Assembly: GCF_000327385.1 (NCBI RefSeq) | Contig: NW_008707797.1 | Coordinates: 3,412,028-3,476,027 of the forward strand | DNA from: Lottia gigantea | Taxonomy: Eukaryota > Mollusca > Gastropoda > Lottiidae | Length of the DNA stretch: 64,000 nucleotides | Direction: 5' to 3' | Shown here: positions 1 to 15,200 of the stretch, piece by piece | Numbering within the stretch: position 1 is the first letter of the stretch | Layout of the letters: the number at the start of each line of letters is the position of its first letter | The notes under the pieces: model-generated | Seen by the model: the letters and a program-made list of their open reading frames with translations, nothing else | Database searches by the model: none | Told to the model about the DNA's origin: nothing | Translations under genes and position numbers: made by a program

Positions 1-130
1 CAATTCCATTACTGCAACTAAACACCATACACCATTGCACCTCTGGATATATTACTTTCCCCTCCGAACAATCAAGACTGGATACGGGCCTAATTATACC
101 TCAATGAATTTCACGGGTATATCGTAAATT
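1..130 (-). repeat. Dispersed short element, family R1, copy 1
   Basis: This segment shares its core (cctccgaacaatcaag followed by a 'tacgggcct' stretch, and an upstream 'ccattactgcaact') with 18290-18370 and 20035-20125. The reverse complement matches 46300-46400 and 54180-54260 (ttagttgaagtaatgga). It is a dispersed non-coding repeat, probably SINE or MITE derived; ends are not defined. Confidence 0.6.
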
Positions 131-611
131 CAGATATTATCTGTATAGTTTGTTTAATTTCAGAATGACCATCTACAACGCTCTGGGGAGGTATATCATC
201 TTTAGCCTCTCATATTTACATATTTATATTGAAGAATGCTTTTATATAAATTGTTTGTAATGGGTTTGCATTCTGAAAATAAGTACAGACAGCTGGCATA
301 TAACATTATCAGCTAGTATGGCTCGTTTATAGACGATTATAGAAAACATCTCTTATCATAGCTAGAGCAGTAAAGTAAACAGTTTGTTAAGCTAACAAAA
401 GATAACAATATTATCTTGAAACACTCCAGGATTATCCAGAACACTAAAATAACAACATTTCTTAAGGAACCAATGGACTGCAATTTTCGAAGATGAGCAT
501 ACCTTTTGTTTCTATTCACGCCAAGCACCAATCTATAGTTGTTATTCAAGTCATGTCGATTGTTTGAAATTGTGGGCGTAGAAAAGAAGTTACATGTATT
601 TATATTATTAC

Positions 612-1644
612 CTGTTTTACATTCTGGACATAGATCAGCAACGAACACCACAAAATGTCCCTTAATAGGATTAGTACCCAACCCTTGTCCGTTAGAATTT
701 ACCTTTAAATAAGATTAAGATAAGAACATAGTTATGGCTGCACCCGAGCCAAATATATAAGATCAGACAGAATAAGATAAAAGCGATTGCGACTTATGCT
801 TATTATTAAACACCCATTCCTAATAATCACACGGCAAAGCTATATAAGTAAATAGATGAAATTTTGTCGTTTTGGACTTTACAGCTGTAATGAAGAGGAA
901 AAGTCTCTAATAACGATTTAACGAACATAACCTCAAGCAAACGTGATCATGGTTTTCTAAATATTCTGGTAATAATTTAGCATTATAAAACCTCTGCGGA
1001 GATAGAATTCAAGACTCGTGCAATGGCTAGGACATACCTTGAAGCACATTCCACAACTGTATGATCCCAGAAACTGAGGTTTATTTAAAGCTACAAAATT
1101 CCTGATGATTGGATTGAGTCCTGCTGGTGGTTTTGATGGTGGGTCATATTGACATGTGCCTCCATCAGTTGGACCATAGTAGGTTCCCTGCAATATAAAG
1201 AGCAAGGATTGCCCCCAAGTTCATATTTGAAGGCGGTCGTATATATGGAAAACGATATCAATCAAACTGGTGTAACTCTTATTGATATTGGGTTGACCAA
1301 ATAGAACAATCGACTTTATAATCCACACCCATGGAAGATATTGAGCATATCTCAAATCCTGCACAAAACAAATGCATGCACATTCATAAACTAGGAAGAC
1401 AACTACGATCTGATTAGGGCCATCTGCAAAAATACCAATCATGTTTTTACACCTCGCTTTCACGAAACACGCGTCTCTCGGCATGATATCATCGTAACAA
1501 TGTAATTGTATGTACATCTCCATGAACGATACTTACATCGCCGTTGAATTTATTCTTGTACATATGAATTATATCATCTTTGATTGCAGCTTGTACTACC
1601 ACAGAATATACTAGTCCTACTATTAGATTAAACTGGAACATCAT
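612..1644 (-). CDS. Expansin-like protein A (partial, runs off the left edge)
   Basis: Exons on the minus strand: 1537-1644 (36 codons from a double ATG), 1038-1187 (150 nt), 612-702 (91 nt), all with GT-AG borders. Exon 1 encodes a hydrophobic secretion signal (MMFQFNLIVGLVYSVVVQA) and a short linker. Exon 2 begins GTYYGPTDGGTC, the start of the expansin double-psi beta-barrel, and ends in CGMCFK. Exon 3 ends VFVADLCPECK; its Asp aligns with the essential Asp of bacterial expansins (Asp82 of Bacillus EXLX1). Exons 2 and 3 have exactly the same length and phase as those of expansin B at 27.5-31 kb, with roughly half the residues identical by eye. The exons for the rest of domain 1 and for the C-terminal wall-binding domain should lie left of the window; I found none in 1-611. 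Expected role: secreted, non-hydrolytic loosening of polysaccharide walls. The family call is strong; substrate is unknown. Confidence 0.88.
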
Positions 1645-4600
1645 CACTGGAAATGTCCGATCTCAGTCTCCCAGAAGCTAAATCCAAGGCAATTTCACCA
1701 ATAATGAGCTATTTACATGTATTATATTATCAGTCGTCCTGTCTGTATATAATGCCAGTACTACGTGCAGTTTTGAATTTGAAATAAGATAAGAAGATCG
1801 AAAAAATCAGATTGACCTTAATAATCTAATGGTTTATTCTTGATCATCAGGACATGACTGTTTTGTTATTTCCGGGGGAATTTCTCATAAAATATCAAAG
1901 TCAACTTTAAGTCAATGTTAAATTAGCTTTGTGATTTCTGATGTGTGTTTGTTATTTTTTACCCGTCAAAAGTATACAGTATTATACATAAAATTTGCCA
2001 TGATATAAAAGTTGAAACTGTACAAGGGGAAGTGACGGTCAGTAGCAACCTGGCCCGGCTGTTATCAACATCTATCGATATAAATGGTTATCCTTTCAAT
2101 TAATTTCGTGCTTATCACATATTTTCACTGGTGTACCACACGTTGTCAGACAAAGCAAAAGCTTAACAAGATTTATACCGCTAAGTCTAAAGTTTAAAGG
2201 AAGTTGTTTCCCCTGAACCGTCAGACTCTGAAGAATGATTGCTATCAACGCTTTGAATCACATATCTTTGATTTTATAACACTATAGGATTTCACCATAA
2301 TCGACGAAATTCTTAACCTGGTTAACCTTGAACTCGATCCGCCAAAAACAACCAGCAAAGTACGATCTCCCTCTTAGCTGGCTGACCGTCAAATATTGAG
2401 TTCCTTCACATACTGAACATCGAACAAGTGATTATACCACTTCTAGGTCAGTCAACAAGTGATGAGCATACTTCCCTTCCAGATCGTAGAATAAACGCCG
2501 ATATCCAAAACCCTAAGGATGATGAGCAAGTGAAGATATCACCAACATCCAGATAAGCCAGCAAGAGCGATGAGCATCCTTCCCTCCAGAGCAAACGTCG
2601 ATATCCAAGCCACATATTCGAAACGATCTCAGCGCTAGGATATCCTAGAAACAATGTTAGAAGTTAACAGCATAGGACATCCTAGCGGAAGGAAGATCGT
2701 TTCGAGAATACGCAGCCAGAATTGTAAGGCTGGTTAGCGAAATCTTAAATCAGTCTAGCTAACACGTTACGAAGTCCCTAAGCGAGGCCCGGGTTCGCGA
2801 GACTAGCTAGCCAGTATCAATATCCGGAAACTCCACATCAGAGTGAACTTAAAGAAATATTTTGACCCTAACCTCCAGCGAGCAAGTAACATATTGATTT
2901 TCAGTGTAGCTAGGAACTGACGCAATCCGTAACCTACTGGTCGGCAAGCAAGTATCAAAGCATCCCACGTCTGGATTTATTCCAGGTTAAAGATCTTCAT
3001 ATCCATGAACTCCACCTAAAAGTACTACAGTTCCACCGAGCAATAATCTAGAACCACAGAAATTGTACAAAAACAATTATATTAAAATATATTAAAAAAC
3101 AGTAAAGTGTTTAAACCGCTGGGGTATAAAATAGAAATAGTGATTTTACAGAACAAATGATGTTGCTATTAAAGCTGACATTGAGAGAAATGTCTTAGAA
3201 TGTTAATGAGTTCCAGAACGTCCACTGGGACTTGGTGATATTCCTTATTTTCTAGACAAGTAATTAAAACCTATACTAATGCTATGTTTACACGAGATCG
3301 AATGCCACTGTCGTTTGAAGCATGTAGTAACTGTTGAGGTTGAAGAAAGCGGGTGCCAAGGTTCAAAGTTCACACTCAAGTGCATGAGGGAAAGGCAGTC
3401 CGTAGTGTCCCATCTCACCCCGTCTCCAATGGTACCATATAAACAATGTGCTTATTTATAGAGTATTAACTTCATATAATGCTAATATGATAAAATATAT
3501 CGCGAAGACGGACAACATCGTGCAGGAGAGGAAATGTTGGCAAAACTAAATCCAGCGGAATATATAGCAATTGAGAGAAATGTAATTTAAGACTGATTTA
3601 AACATGAATTTATGACTTGATTTTCTCTAAATGCAACTTGAGTTTCAATTCCATTACGTTCCTTAAACAGCGGTGTGCACGACCCTACACTACTGCTCAA
3701 GGGACATGCAGTTCCACAGGCAATCGATCGACTGCACATTAATGGTCATATAAAGGAGGTTTATGGCTGTAAACAAGATTAGCTGAAGTATTCATAACAG
3801 TATATGATTGAAGTAAAAGGTGTTGGAATAACTACTAGTAGAGGTGCTAAAAGCATAGTTTATTCTGTATCTAACACCTGGTCGTCTATAGAAATATTGA
3901 TAGTATATCATAATTCAACATATCCTTTATATTCCTTAATCTTAAAGCGGCCCAATCGACCCTACTCCTAGTTTTAAATTCATTTTCATTTTACATAGTG
4001 ATAGAATGGCCCTTGTCCCCTTGGAAAATGTTGTGGTCCACTACCCAGCCCCCTCAACTGATGTTTTCAAGAAACGCCACTGCTTTTTACCTCAAAGTTT
4101 CACATGCTCATACAGGCAGCGTTACATACTGTTATTGATTCAGTGGTGGATGAAACAGTGAAGATAACTATCGTTTCAGATTAGGTGAGAAATAATGAGA
4201 CAGAATAACTCATTCATCCACTTAAAAATAGATTTCTCCGGAGAATGGCGGATCAACATAACAGTAAATAACACGGTAATTCTAGTACAAGTGTGAATCT
4301 CGTTCTATTGTCTTCAGGTATTTTATGTCTAACTCATTAAGGGTTTCAGCTTGTGGACTTACTGATTGGATTTTGAAAAGCTTTTGGACCCATTTGAAGT
4401 GAACCACTTTGATGGTTTAGGTTTGTGGATTTATGCTTACTGATTGCGATTTGAAAAAGCTACCGGACTTCCACATTGGTGGTTTGTTAATGCAGCGATT
4501 CGATTGGATTGTATGCTAGCATATACAGCCAATCAGAACCCTCAACAGTAAGCGTGCAAACGAAAAAGCCTAATATGGTATATGTCAAGTGCTCTGTCAA

Positions 4601-6254
4601 AATGAACTTGTTAAGATGATAAGTAAAATGCAAAGTTAGTACTAATAAAAGTTTATATTACTTTGTGCTTTGTGCTTGATAAAGATTCCTGTGTGTGAAT
4701 TGAAACGTTGCTATAATTAAAGAAAGGAGTAGTATTACCATAATGGTGTTCTTATTAATTCAAAGTTTACATTTCTGTTTATGTTGTTTGTCATTGAGTT
4801 TCAGTTTCGGATCTGTGCACCTATTCTAGAACTACATTATTCAGAAGCTTGTCTTCGAAGTCCTTGGATGGTTTCCAATATATGGAATTAAATGCAGCGG
4901 TTCGGATCATGACATTTCCAGTGATTGGCTAGAGTTTTATAAGACAATAGAAAAGTAAGAATACACAGCGAGAAGTATAATAGAAGTAGTTAAATATTGA
5001 TAAGATACTGGTTTTTATCTATTACAGGTTTCATTGTTCTCATCGAGAATAGACGCTCTCCAGCTCCGGATTATGTGGAATAAACTTTCAATTTTTGCCA
5101 TCGAAAACTAATAGGTAAATAGAAGCTTTTTTTAGAATTCACAATGCGGGGAAAACGCTATAGGGAAACGGCAACGCCTCAGTTTTGTAACCTGGTTGAA
5201 TATGGAATGAAATGGTGCTCAAGTTCTACGTTTCTACTGCTGATTTAGACCGAAACAACTGTCTCTATTCCAGCATCTGATAGCTATTTGGACAGATGTC
5301 AGCTGTTGTAGAGACAGAAATAATAGCCCTGTTAAATGGGGACATTCCGCATTTCCGAAGCTGAGGGGTTTTTAAACCTATTTAGATACCCCGGATCTAC
5401 AAAATCCAGGTATACTAGGATAGATAAATATTTCTGTACAGTGATGCCCAACACTAATTTGCAATCATCTTTGATTTAATTCAATATTATGTCAGTGAAA
5501 ACGCATCTTGCAGGTGTGGAAAATCCCCTTTTAACAGGGTCAAAATATTCATCAGAGACTGGAATAGAGGCAGATGTTTCAGAGTAATTTCTGATTGGGC
5601 TAAACAGAATGGGCAGCTTAGTTGTTTCAGTGAGATTGTGCGAATTTTCTCTTCTACCCCTTTTTGGTTTCTGATCACATTTTTAATTTGAATTGGAAGA
5701 TAATGTTGAGAGTCCCAGAAAATCTAACCCGATGTCGAAATTATTAGAGTGCATTGTCAGTCACAGTTCAGTTCAGTCAAGTCTAAAAACATTCAATAAA
5801 ACTCTACATTTAGTCGATGCATAACGATATACAGAATGAATTAATTATCTCTAACGATCTATTTTGAAGCGTACTTGATGACTATTGACCTAGACCCAGA
5901 AGTCAGCGTATAAGGTTGGATGAAAACTGTTTGACATGTTCGGACAACCGATTACCAGATGTTCTGAACATATATAGAACTCACCTAAACCCCTACATTA
6001 ATTCGACACATTATGATAAAGAATAACATAATATTAAATGACGAAGTTATGTGGAAAGATGCTTGATGACTATACTACAGACCTTCGCCCAAAAGGTACA
6101 ATGGATACTGTTTGGTGTGTTCGAACCATCGTTCCTTTCCATGACCCGAAGTTCTGAATATTATCAAATCTCAGAAACACCTCGATGTGATAATAATTTG
6201 ACCTATTCATTAATTGGAATGTCTGAATGAATATTACAGAATATAAAGAAGAGA
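1645..6254. other. Intergenic region between divergent expansin A and DUF885-1
   Basis: 4.6 kb without a coding exon that I can support. It should contain both promoters. It holds a hairpin (2614-2711), an approximately 40-bp direct repeat (2462-2507 and 2571-2606, sharing 'gatgagcat' and 'cgatatccaa'), and a repeat with an 'acagccaatcaga' core (4490-4560) that recurs at 51265-51425 and, in diverged form, at 22905-23050. Short open frames here have no recognisable similarity. Confidence 0.6.
2614..2711. repeat. Imperfect inverted repeat (hairpin)
   Basis: The left arm (2614-2646, with cgaaacgatct then gctaggatatcct) is mirrored by the right arm (2672-2711, with aggacatcctagc then agatcgtttcg). 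The arms are about 35 nt and the loop about 25 nt. It lies in the expansin A / DUF885-1 intergenic region. Function is unknown. Confidence 0.6.
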
Positions 6255-9200
6255 ATGAAGGGACGACATTGGTTTCTAGTCGCTGGTGTTCTATGCTTCG
6301 CTTTTCTTTCATGTATAACAGGTAATTCTTTTATTTCACTACCAACACATATTTTTACATTGAAATTTGGTCTCGTTGGCTGAAAATAGATGACAAATTC
6401 GATTATACCATTATATTTGAATATTTGACATTTCTACTGGTGTAAGACATTCTAGTTTCTTTGAGAACAATAAATGCCGAGACATTCGCGTGACAATGAT
6501 GTATTAAGAGTTATATTAAGAAGAACATTAAGTTTGTAAAAAGCTGGTCGGGGTCACAAATAGAGAGATTCAAAAAAATAAAAGTTAAGGGAAGTAACCC
6601 AGATTCATAATTACGGCCGGTGCAGTGAGTCGCTATCTTTTTTATCTGGAGTGTTACCTTCAAGTATAAAGAACCAAGCTTCACCCCATTCAACTCATTA
6701 CAGTTAAATATAGTGGCTTCATGGTTGAAATTATGAGGACCTAAATACTGTAATATGCTTAAAGGCGCCTCACATGTCTCAAGTCTATCTGGCCTTGGAA
6801 ATCGATTGCGGACAATTTAATAAATGAAATGTCTTTAAAAGGAAATATCGATTTACATTGTACTTGATAAATAATTGATGTGAGGTTACGATACTTTTAC
6901 CACATGTAGGTTAGATTTCATAGCCAATCATGGTAAGAATTCGTTACTGGTTGTTGGTAGATTACAAGTTAACGTCCACTTTAATATAACTGAAACACAG
7001 ACTAACGTGTTATAAAATTCTATGAATTTACAGCGTGCTTGAACTTGAAAGTATTGTATATTATCGACACGTGACGAGTCAACTTATACTATAATGATCT
7101 GTAGCTATAATGGCGGGTCGTGGTAAGAATTTATCATTACTATTCAGTAGTTATGGTTGAATTTTAGATTCAAAGATTATGATGTAACGCTGTTCAAATG
7201 CATAGTATAGTTCATGCCTTCTTATCATGGAGTTGATGGCATGGAAAGTGTCAGTACGCGACATGTCACTTATTATACATATATGTATAGCGCGATAGAA
7301 ATGTTTTCGCCTTATTCTCTATTCCCTGTGAATTATCACCATGTTTTAACATTTGCTTTAAGAAATATCTTCCTTTCATTTCATTTGGTAGTTTTATATA
7401 TTTTTCAAATGTATCATAATTTTGTTGTATGATGCCTTTGATACAATTAAATAACCTTATCTTATCTTATCTTATTTGACAAAATAAGGAAACACTGGGG
7501 AAATGTTGATTTGACTTTATGTGTTTTATACATTCCTCCTGTAACATTTTAATAATATTATGACAAAATACAATTAAAAGAATTAAAATAATCATAATGA
7601 AAATATAACATTATAGCTGAAAAAATAAACCAAACTGTGTCCTTACGACAGTATAAAATTATTGCACTATACCATTATGACATTATAACATTATGAAGTC
7701 AAGACATTATGACATCTTGGTTGTAACATAATAACATTGTGAAATTGTGACACTATTATTTTTAATTTTATTACATTATGCCATTATGAGATTACGACAT
7801 GACATATTTAACATTTTATGACATTATGACATAATAACATTATGACTTTATAACATTACAACATTATGACATTCTGACATTATGACATTATCTCATTATA
7901 ACATTCTGACATTATAACATTATAACATTATAACATTATACTGACATTATAACATTATAACATTAGGACTTTATGGCATTTTGGAGTTCTTTTATAAACT
8001 GGTCTTTATTTCTTCTCAACAGGAAATGACATAGATGAACTGAATAAAATAGAAAGAGAATTCTGGGATTGGAGACTGGAAGATTCTCCAGAGTTTGCAA
8101 CTCTAACCGGAAATACGAAATACAATGATCGACTGCGGCATTTTGGGTTGGATCTCTTCAAACCGAGAAATGTAAGTGTTAAAGTGAAACAAGAATAAAA
8201 TTCTCACCAAAAATCACATTTAGTTTTAGAACAAAAATTGTGGAATTCGTGTATAGTCAGATTGAGTAATTGGAGTGGTTCGTTTGTAAATATTGCAATA
8301 CTTCTTAAATTGCGTCGACCATGCGTCTGATTGTGTTTGAGTTTTGAGAACAGCTGGATGTCAACAATTGTTAGTATATACTACCTGATTGATCATTTAG
8401 TTGCATCGACCTTGTGTAATATTTACAAAATACCCCAAATTGATTTCGAAAGCAGAATTCCATGCTTCTTAACTACTCTTGGAAACACCAAAAAGATTAT
8501 TTTGCACTGAAACATTGATTGATTAACGATATTTCAGGACAAAGTTGAAGGGTTTTTAAAAAGAGTGAAAGCATTAGATTCTTCAGGATTCAACCAAAAA
8601 CAACTTGCAGATTATCTTATATTCAAAGATAGCTTACAAACTTATGTTGACGGTTACAAATGGAGAAAGTGAGTATAAGTAATAAACTATCAGTAAGGTT
8701 GCAATAGAAATAACACCACCTTTCCCCAGTTTCCAATTTAAAGTGCGCTATAGCGTTTTTATTGGGTGGGTGGCGGTAGGGTCCACAAGAAATAATACCA
8801 TCTCAATACTTTTAATTTCAGTCACAATCCACTCAATCCGTTCAACTTCCTGGAAGGTTTAACAGCTAATCCTGATCACTTTGTGGATACTACACCATTT
8901 ATATCACGTGGGGATTTTGAAAATTTTATTGAACGATTGCAGAAGATTCCAAAACAGGTCAGATTGTATGATTAATTATCCTTACTATAGGACATAAACT
9001 TACTTTGCAAGTTGATTGTACTTAGTTTTGCAAGCTATAGTACATTAATAGGTGGGCCATTGGGTCGTGCCCCCGACCCCTATCAGGCGTCTTATTTTAA
9101 AGTGAAAAGTAAGCCCTCTAAATGCTCAAATATTATCTAAGGCCGTCTGAAATCCGTTGGCTTCTAATACTTCTGGTAGCCACAAGACCCCAGAGTCCAG

Positions 9201-12200
9201 GGGCTTCGGCCCATTAGGTCTCGCCTCTGTGAGACATCTGCGCCTTCTGTCATTTCCTAGATACGCCCGGTACTTTTCAGTGACGTTGTGACAGGTACCT
9301 ATATATATTCATCGTCATTGATATGACATTGAAATAAATATTTCAGTTCGATGAACAAACAGAGTTGCTGCGAGAAGCTATAAAACTTGGTAATACATAC
9401 AACAACGCTTCGGTGGTAAGTATCATATCCAATCTCACAAATAATTTCGGTTTACAGAAACCGATTAAGGACAACCCTGTATATTGGACATGTGCATTAG
9501 TGATTACATAAATGGATTTCGTGTCACTGTTGTATTTAGATAGAAACGTATATTCATTGGTGTGTGATTAACGACATGAGACAGTAGAATTGATTGTGTG
9601 GAATATTGAAACCTAACGGGATTCCATATCTCATTTATTTACTGTCTGTCAGTCCCAGGTGGCACTAAATGAAAATTAAGATTTAGAAACACGATTTGTA
9701 TTGAGTAATTGTATTGGCTGGATTGAACCACTATGTCATCTTGAACATTATTTATATACCGACCGCTTTCAGTTGGTTTGAAATTGGAGCAGTATAAGTA
9801 TTCTGTTAAGCTGCTATGGTTACTAGCTAGTCAGCGGCACAAAGAGACAAGACTGCCCTCTATTGTCCGCTTTATAAACTAAATATGAGATGAGATTTTC
9901 TGGCATCGAATGATCTTTATATGGGCTATATGTGGCATTATGATGGTTGTTTGACTCATTTCTTTTTCAATTTTGAGGGATGATCCATTCTGGTTCTGAG
10001 GTCCACATATATTTCAAAGAAACCCTACCATGATATTATATGAAATATTGGCCCAAGCCCAATTTCAGGGTGCAAGTTTTGGCTTTGTATAATCAAATAA
10101 TCAAAAAAAAAAACTCACAGAAGCATTCTGTCGTCACTTCCGCTGTTAAATTTGAACTAATTGTGATTGTAGGCACTGGAGTTGTCTGTTGGGTTACAAA
10201 GCATTTGTTTACGACTGTATCTTTTCAAGATATGAGCACACGTATCTGAAGTATTAGTGATACTGCGCCTATTGAGCTGATACGCTACGAAACTTCAGAT
10301 ACCAGCGATATGAGTCAATGATTTTTGACGATGTTGTTGATCGTCTCAACAACGCATTAGTTCAGATGCACTTAAACCTAATAGGTAATTGAGGAAGCTG
10401 GTGGTAATTTATGATATCAATATTTATAATTCTTGTTTTTGTAGAAAGCTGTGCCTGGTCAGATTGATGAACATATAGTTACAGATTTAAAAACTTCAAT
10501 CTTTTATAAACCATTCCTCGAAATGCTGGATAAATCATCAGTGCCGGAAATATTCAAGTACGTTATAACCTCCTGTAATCTAAACAGTTCCCTTCGTGAT
10601 ATTTCAGCTCTCCACCACAGAGGTTGATTCGAACAATTCGACAGAAATGTTTCCAAGAGTTATTCAAAACGTATTGATTCCAAGCCAACATTAGATTAAC
10701 GTCGTTTCATTTTATTACATTGCAATTTAATTGAAATGTTTCCAAGCATTATTCAGAACGAATTGGTTTCAATTTTACTACATTGTACCATTATCACACC
10801 ATGATTGTTGAATTTCAATTTTGTGCTGTCCATTTGTCATATATTTTAATACGTATCTGTAGTATTCTTATCTGTGTCTATTTGTAGGGCCACCATGAGA
10901 GAACGAGCATTAAAAGCAATCAGTAACATCATGGTAGCTTACAAAGATCTGAAACACTTTATCATCAACGTACGTTTGGATTTTAATATCGTTTAATATC
11001 TTAAAATACGTGTTAAATTGAAGAAGGGGGAGCAGTTAGATGTGTTTCGAACTAAATACGATTACTCTTCATAAGTTTTACGAATCAGACATCTTTATCA
11101 CTAAAACTTAACCTAGAACGATTTCAGTATTCCAGTTATCTAGTTGGTCCGTCTCTATTATCGATTATACATTGAGTTTTATTAATCTATCAGATTACTG
11201 TATTTCCTAAAATGTTGATTGGCATTTAAAATTATAGTTACAGAAAATATCACTAATGTTTTGAAACGAAAATATGCAATAGAACATATATTGACCTATA
11301 TTTCAGGACTACATGCCTCGCACCAGAACCACGTGGGGAATCAGTGGTTGGACTGATGGTGCCAAAGATTACGAAGCCTGTTTAAAATGGCACTTGTCAT
11401 TAGAAATGACGCCAAAAGAAGTTCATGATAAAGGTTTACAGGAAGTGGAAAGGATCCAGAAAGTTATGAAAGAGGTTAGTATATTTGAAAGAGCTGTAAT
11501 GTGGTAACAAATCGTACTGGTGATTAAAGACTGCGGCAATGTCGTGGTTAAATCCTAAATTATATCCCAGGAGCGCCATACGTGTTTGGCCACGATGGAC
11601 CAAAGTAAAACAATCCAAATCGATCTCCAAAGTTATTTGGAACATTATATCGACATGATTAATTTTGTAATTTGATTCCATTTCAGACCATGAAACGTAT
11701 TGGTTTTAATGGTACCATTCCAGAATTTTACAAAATGATCCGAGAAAATCCTAAATTCCACTTCAAATCAGCGGTAAGTTTATCTTCATCTAGCAAGTCT
11801 CTACGGGTCAGGCAAGCCGATTTCTCTTCTTATAAGATCCCATTTGCAAAAAAGTGAATATCTCACAGTCCATCACAATTGGTGCAAAAAACTTTCAACG
11901 AACAAGACGTGATGTCGTTGCTTCTGTAAAAGTTCTTTGAAACGATGTCAGGGGTTAGAACCTCCGATATCTCCGTGACTGAAATCAAGTAGGGCGAAAC
12001 TGTAAACTATCAGCGGCTGGTATTCTATCTTTCCAGGATATATTGCTAAAAGGGTACGACGACATCATTTATAAAGAAATATTCCCCAAGTTACATCAAC
12101 TATTTAAAGATATTCCGAATTTGCCCCTATCGTAAGTAGTAACTGAATACTGAATGTTATTTTGATCTGTTTGCGATTCTTTCTGCCTAAAATATTTTTT

Positions 12201-15200
12201 GCGGTACGATTCCCATCACTTCTGTGATTATGTCCATGAGGTATGAAAATCATCTAGAAGAACATCGTTGGACATTAGGCGCCATCATTTAAGTCTTTTA
12301 AACCTTTGGCGGATAATTCTGACACTAATTGCTTTTGACCTCTGCTCTATGCTTTTGTCAGATGTTGATCACTTATTTATCGTATATACAAATTATACAT
12401 TTGTTTTAACGCATGTAGTCCCAAATTACCAACCCCTAATGTTTGAACAACCAGAATCATGTGATCACCTGGATATAGTTCCGGTAAATTATGACTTATA
12501 CCTTGATATGCCCAACTTTCACGATAGACCATTCGCCTCTGTGGGTATTTAATGACATGTAGATTGATAGACGGTATACTGTATTTCAGAATACAGAGAA
12601 TGCCCTATGATGGTGCTGGTGGTGAATATTTATCAGGAACTGCTGATGGATCCAGGCCAGGAGTATTCTATGTTAATTTAAGAAGACCAGAACAAAAGTA
12701 ACTATCAATATTATTTTACAATTAGAGTTGGTAAGTAGATGAAAAGTTAACGTTCGCTTCCAGCGGATGCAAACTAGGTGGTTGTTGGTAGTTGAATAGG
12801 TTCAAATTTGATGATTCTTTGCTATTGGTTTTCTTTTATCAGATTATACGAGGAGTATATTATATTGAAATTTAACTGCTCAAGAAATATGTGACTTTGC
12901 GAAAGCCGGTCGTTGACCATCCAAAACTACATTTCTTCAGACCAAAAGCCGTCAAAATCAAAGAAGTATACATGAGGTCAATAGTCTTTAGGTTTAAATT
13001 GTCACTAGTCGTTGAATGGAATCCGCCCTCAAGTAGCAGACCGAAATTTCCGTCACAGGAAAGAAATTTTAAAAAGCTCCTAACGATGAGCAATAATGAC
13101 CAGAAATAATGCTCAAACGACCACCTTCAAGCTAGGAAGTCTACGAAGCTACCTTCTTCCTACTGATAATATACTGATAATGTGTATGAGTTGTTTATTT
13201 ACAGAGCTACTATTGATATGATGTCTCTGTCTCTACATGAAACAGTTCCGGGTCATCATCTACAGGTCAGTTGCGCACGATACGGACAGCTAAATTTTGA
13301 AATTTGTATTACCATTACCAGTTACGATGTGCAGTAAATTGTACGATACGGGATTAGAGAAAAAACGAGAACATATCCATATTTCCACACCGGATTCCGT
13401 ACCGAACATCGCCCCTGGCTGTTAGATGAGTTAACATCCATCCGCTTTTAGCTAACTGATATCACAGATAGTTGTTGGTAGTCGTGATAGCTCATAGTAA
13501 GATCTGAATGAATTGAATGGTTTGGCACTGTTGGTAGTTGGGAAAGAAGACAACACCGCGTCTCTTCGCATCTTTAGACTATTTAGAATAAACGGGATGT
13601 TGTGGAACTGTCTGATTATATGAGCCACACGATGTTATCATGCATTATGTTCAGGAATTTTCTAATTATAAAAATTTATTGCAGAGTATCTATGCATTGA
13701 CAGCATCTTTACCAGATTATAGAAAGTTTCAAGAAGATTCCAATTACTATCAACCACCGTTAAAATTTCCCTTTTACACAGCTTATTTGGAGGTAATAGT
13801 ATGATTTTAATAACCCAACCTTTCAGGCCTACGCTCCTGTTATACCAGGAAGCGGAATGGGTTATTGGTGTGAGATTAAAAGTGCGCATAGCATGCGACG
13901 GAACATTGTCTGATAAGTAATCAACCCGTTTTAGACACGAGAATATTTTATATGCTCAAGCTTGTGCCGATTCTCGATTTCCCCTTTGGAATTTCGAGTT
14001 ATATTCACTCTTCGAGAACAACAAAGTACCCCTCTTGGATAGTCCGCTAAGCTATGTTATATGTATAATTATTATGAATATTTGTAGGGATGGGGTCTGT
14101 ATAGTGAATATCTAGGAGAAGAATTAGGATTGTATACAGATGATTACGTTCTGTGAGTATTATTATTAAACAATTAAAATGGTTTCATTGGTCTATTCCA
14201 GGCGTATAAAGATCTGATATTGTCATATCGAACTGTAGGCTATAACGACTAGTGACTAGGATTGTCAAAATATATTTACTTAGATATTTTGCTTTGGTAA
14301 TGGACAATCTATTTCTAATCAGCGAAAACAGATTCTTTTGAAGACCTTCATCTGTAAAGAACAAGGTGATGACAAGGGATGTAATCAGGATTCGATGATG
14401 GATCTGGTAATTGAAGGTTTAGATCGCGATTCATTTCAAAGGCGCAGGTCACCCTTAAGGGGTGAAGAGGGTAAACTATGAGCCCTGCATAACGAATCTG
14501 TCTTTATGCATTCTTTCATCTTTCAGAATGGGAAGATATGGTGCTGAAATATTCCGAGCTGCAAGATTGGTTGTTGATACCGGTTTACATCATTACAAGT
14601 AAGTTTTCATATCTTTCTGATTCGGTTTGATGAACTATGGTTGAAGTCGAACGTAGAAACGGAACTCGGTTGTAAAAGCATTTTATTGAGGTTCCTCTAA
14701 AACAGTTTACAGGTTTGTTGACTTTAAGGCGGGTTTTACAGGATGTGTTTTTCTCACTTTAAGACGAGTTTACTGACATTTAAACCGGTTTCACTGACGT
14801 TTAAACGGGTTTACTGACGTTTAAACGGGATTTACTGACGTTTAAAAGGGTTTAAATTGGGTTTTTACTGATGTTGAAGCGGCTTTTGACGTGAAGACGG
14901 ATTTCACTGAAGTTATGAGGGGTTGTACGGCCGTTACGACTGGTATCACCAACGACAATTGGTACATTTGAAGTGTTTTTTTCTCAATACAGTTGGACAA
15001 GAGATCAGTGTATAAAGTACATGTTAGACAGAACAGCTTATGGTCAAGGGGAAATCGAAAACGAAATAGATAGATACATGACATGGCCTGGACAAGCCTG
15101 TGCCTATAAAATTGGGGAACTGAAAATCAAAGAGTTGAGAGAAAAGGCTAAGAATGCTTTGGGTAAGAACTTGTTTCAAATTCTACTTAAATAGTTCTGT

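Noticed and set aside
1221-1523. 100-residue minus-strand frame
   Set aside because: Falls in the intron between expansin A exons 1 and 2 and has no similarity to expansin.
2765-2815. Possible tRNA (gggttcgcgag)
   Set aside because: The B-box match lacks the terminal CC and no cloverleaf can be drawn.
7640-7975. CRISPR-like regular spacing
   Set aside because: Degenerate AT microsatellite inside a eukaryotic intron; no constant repeat with unique spacers.
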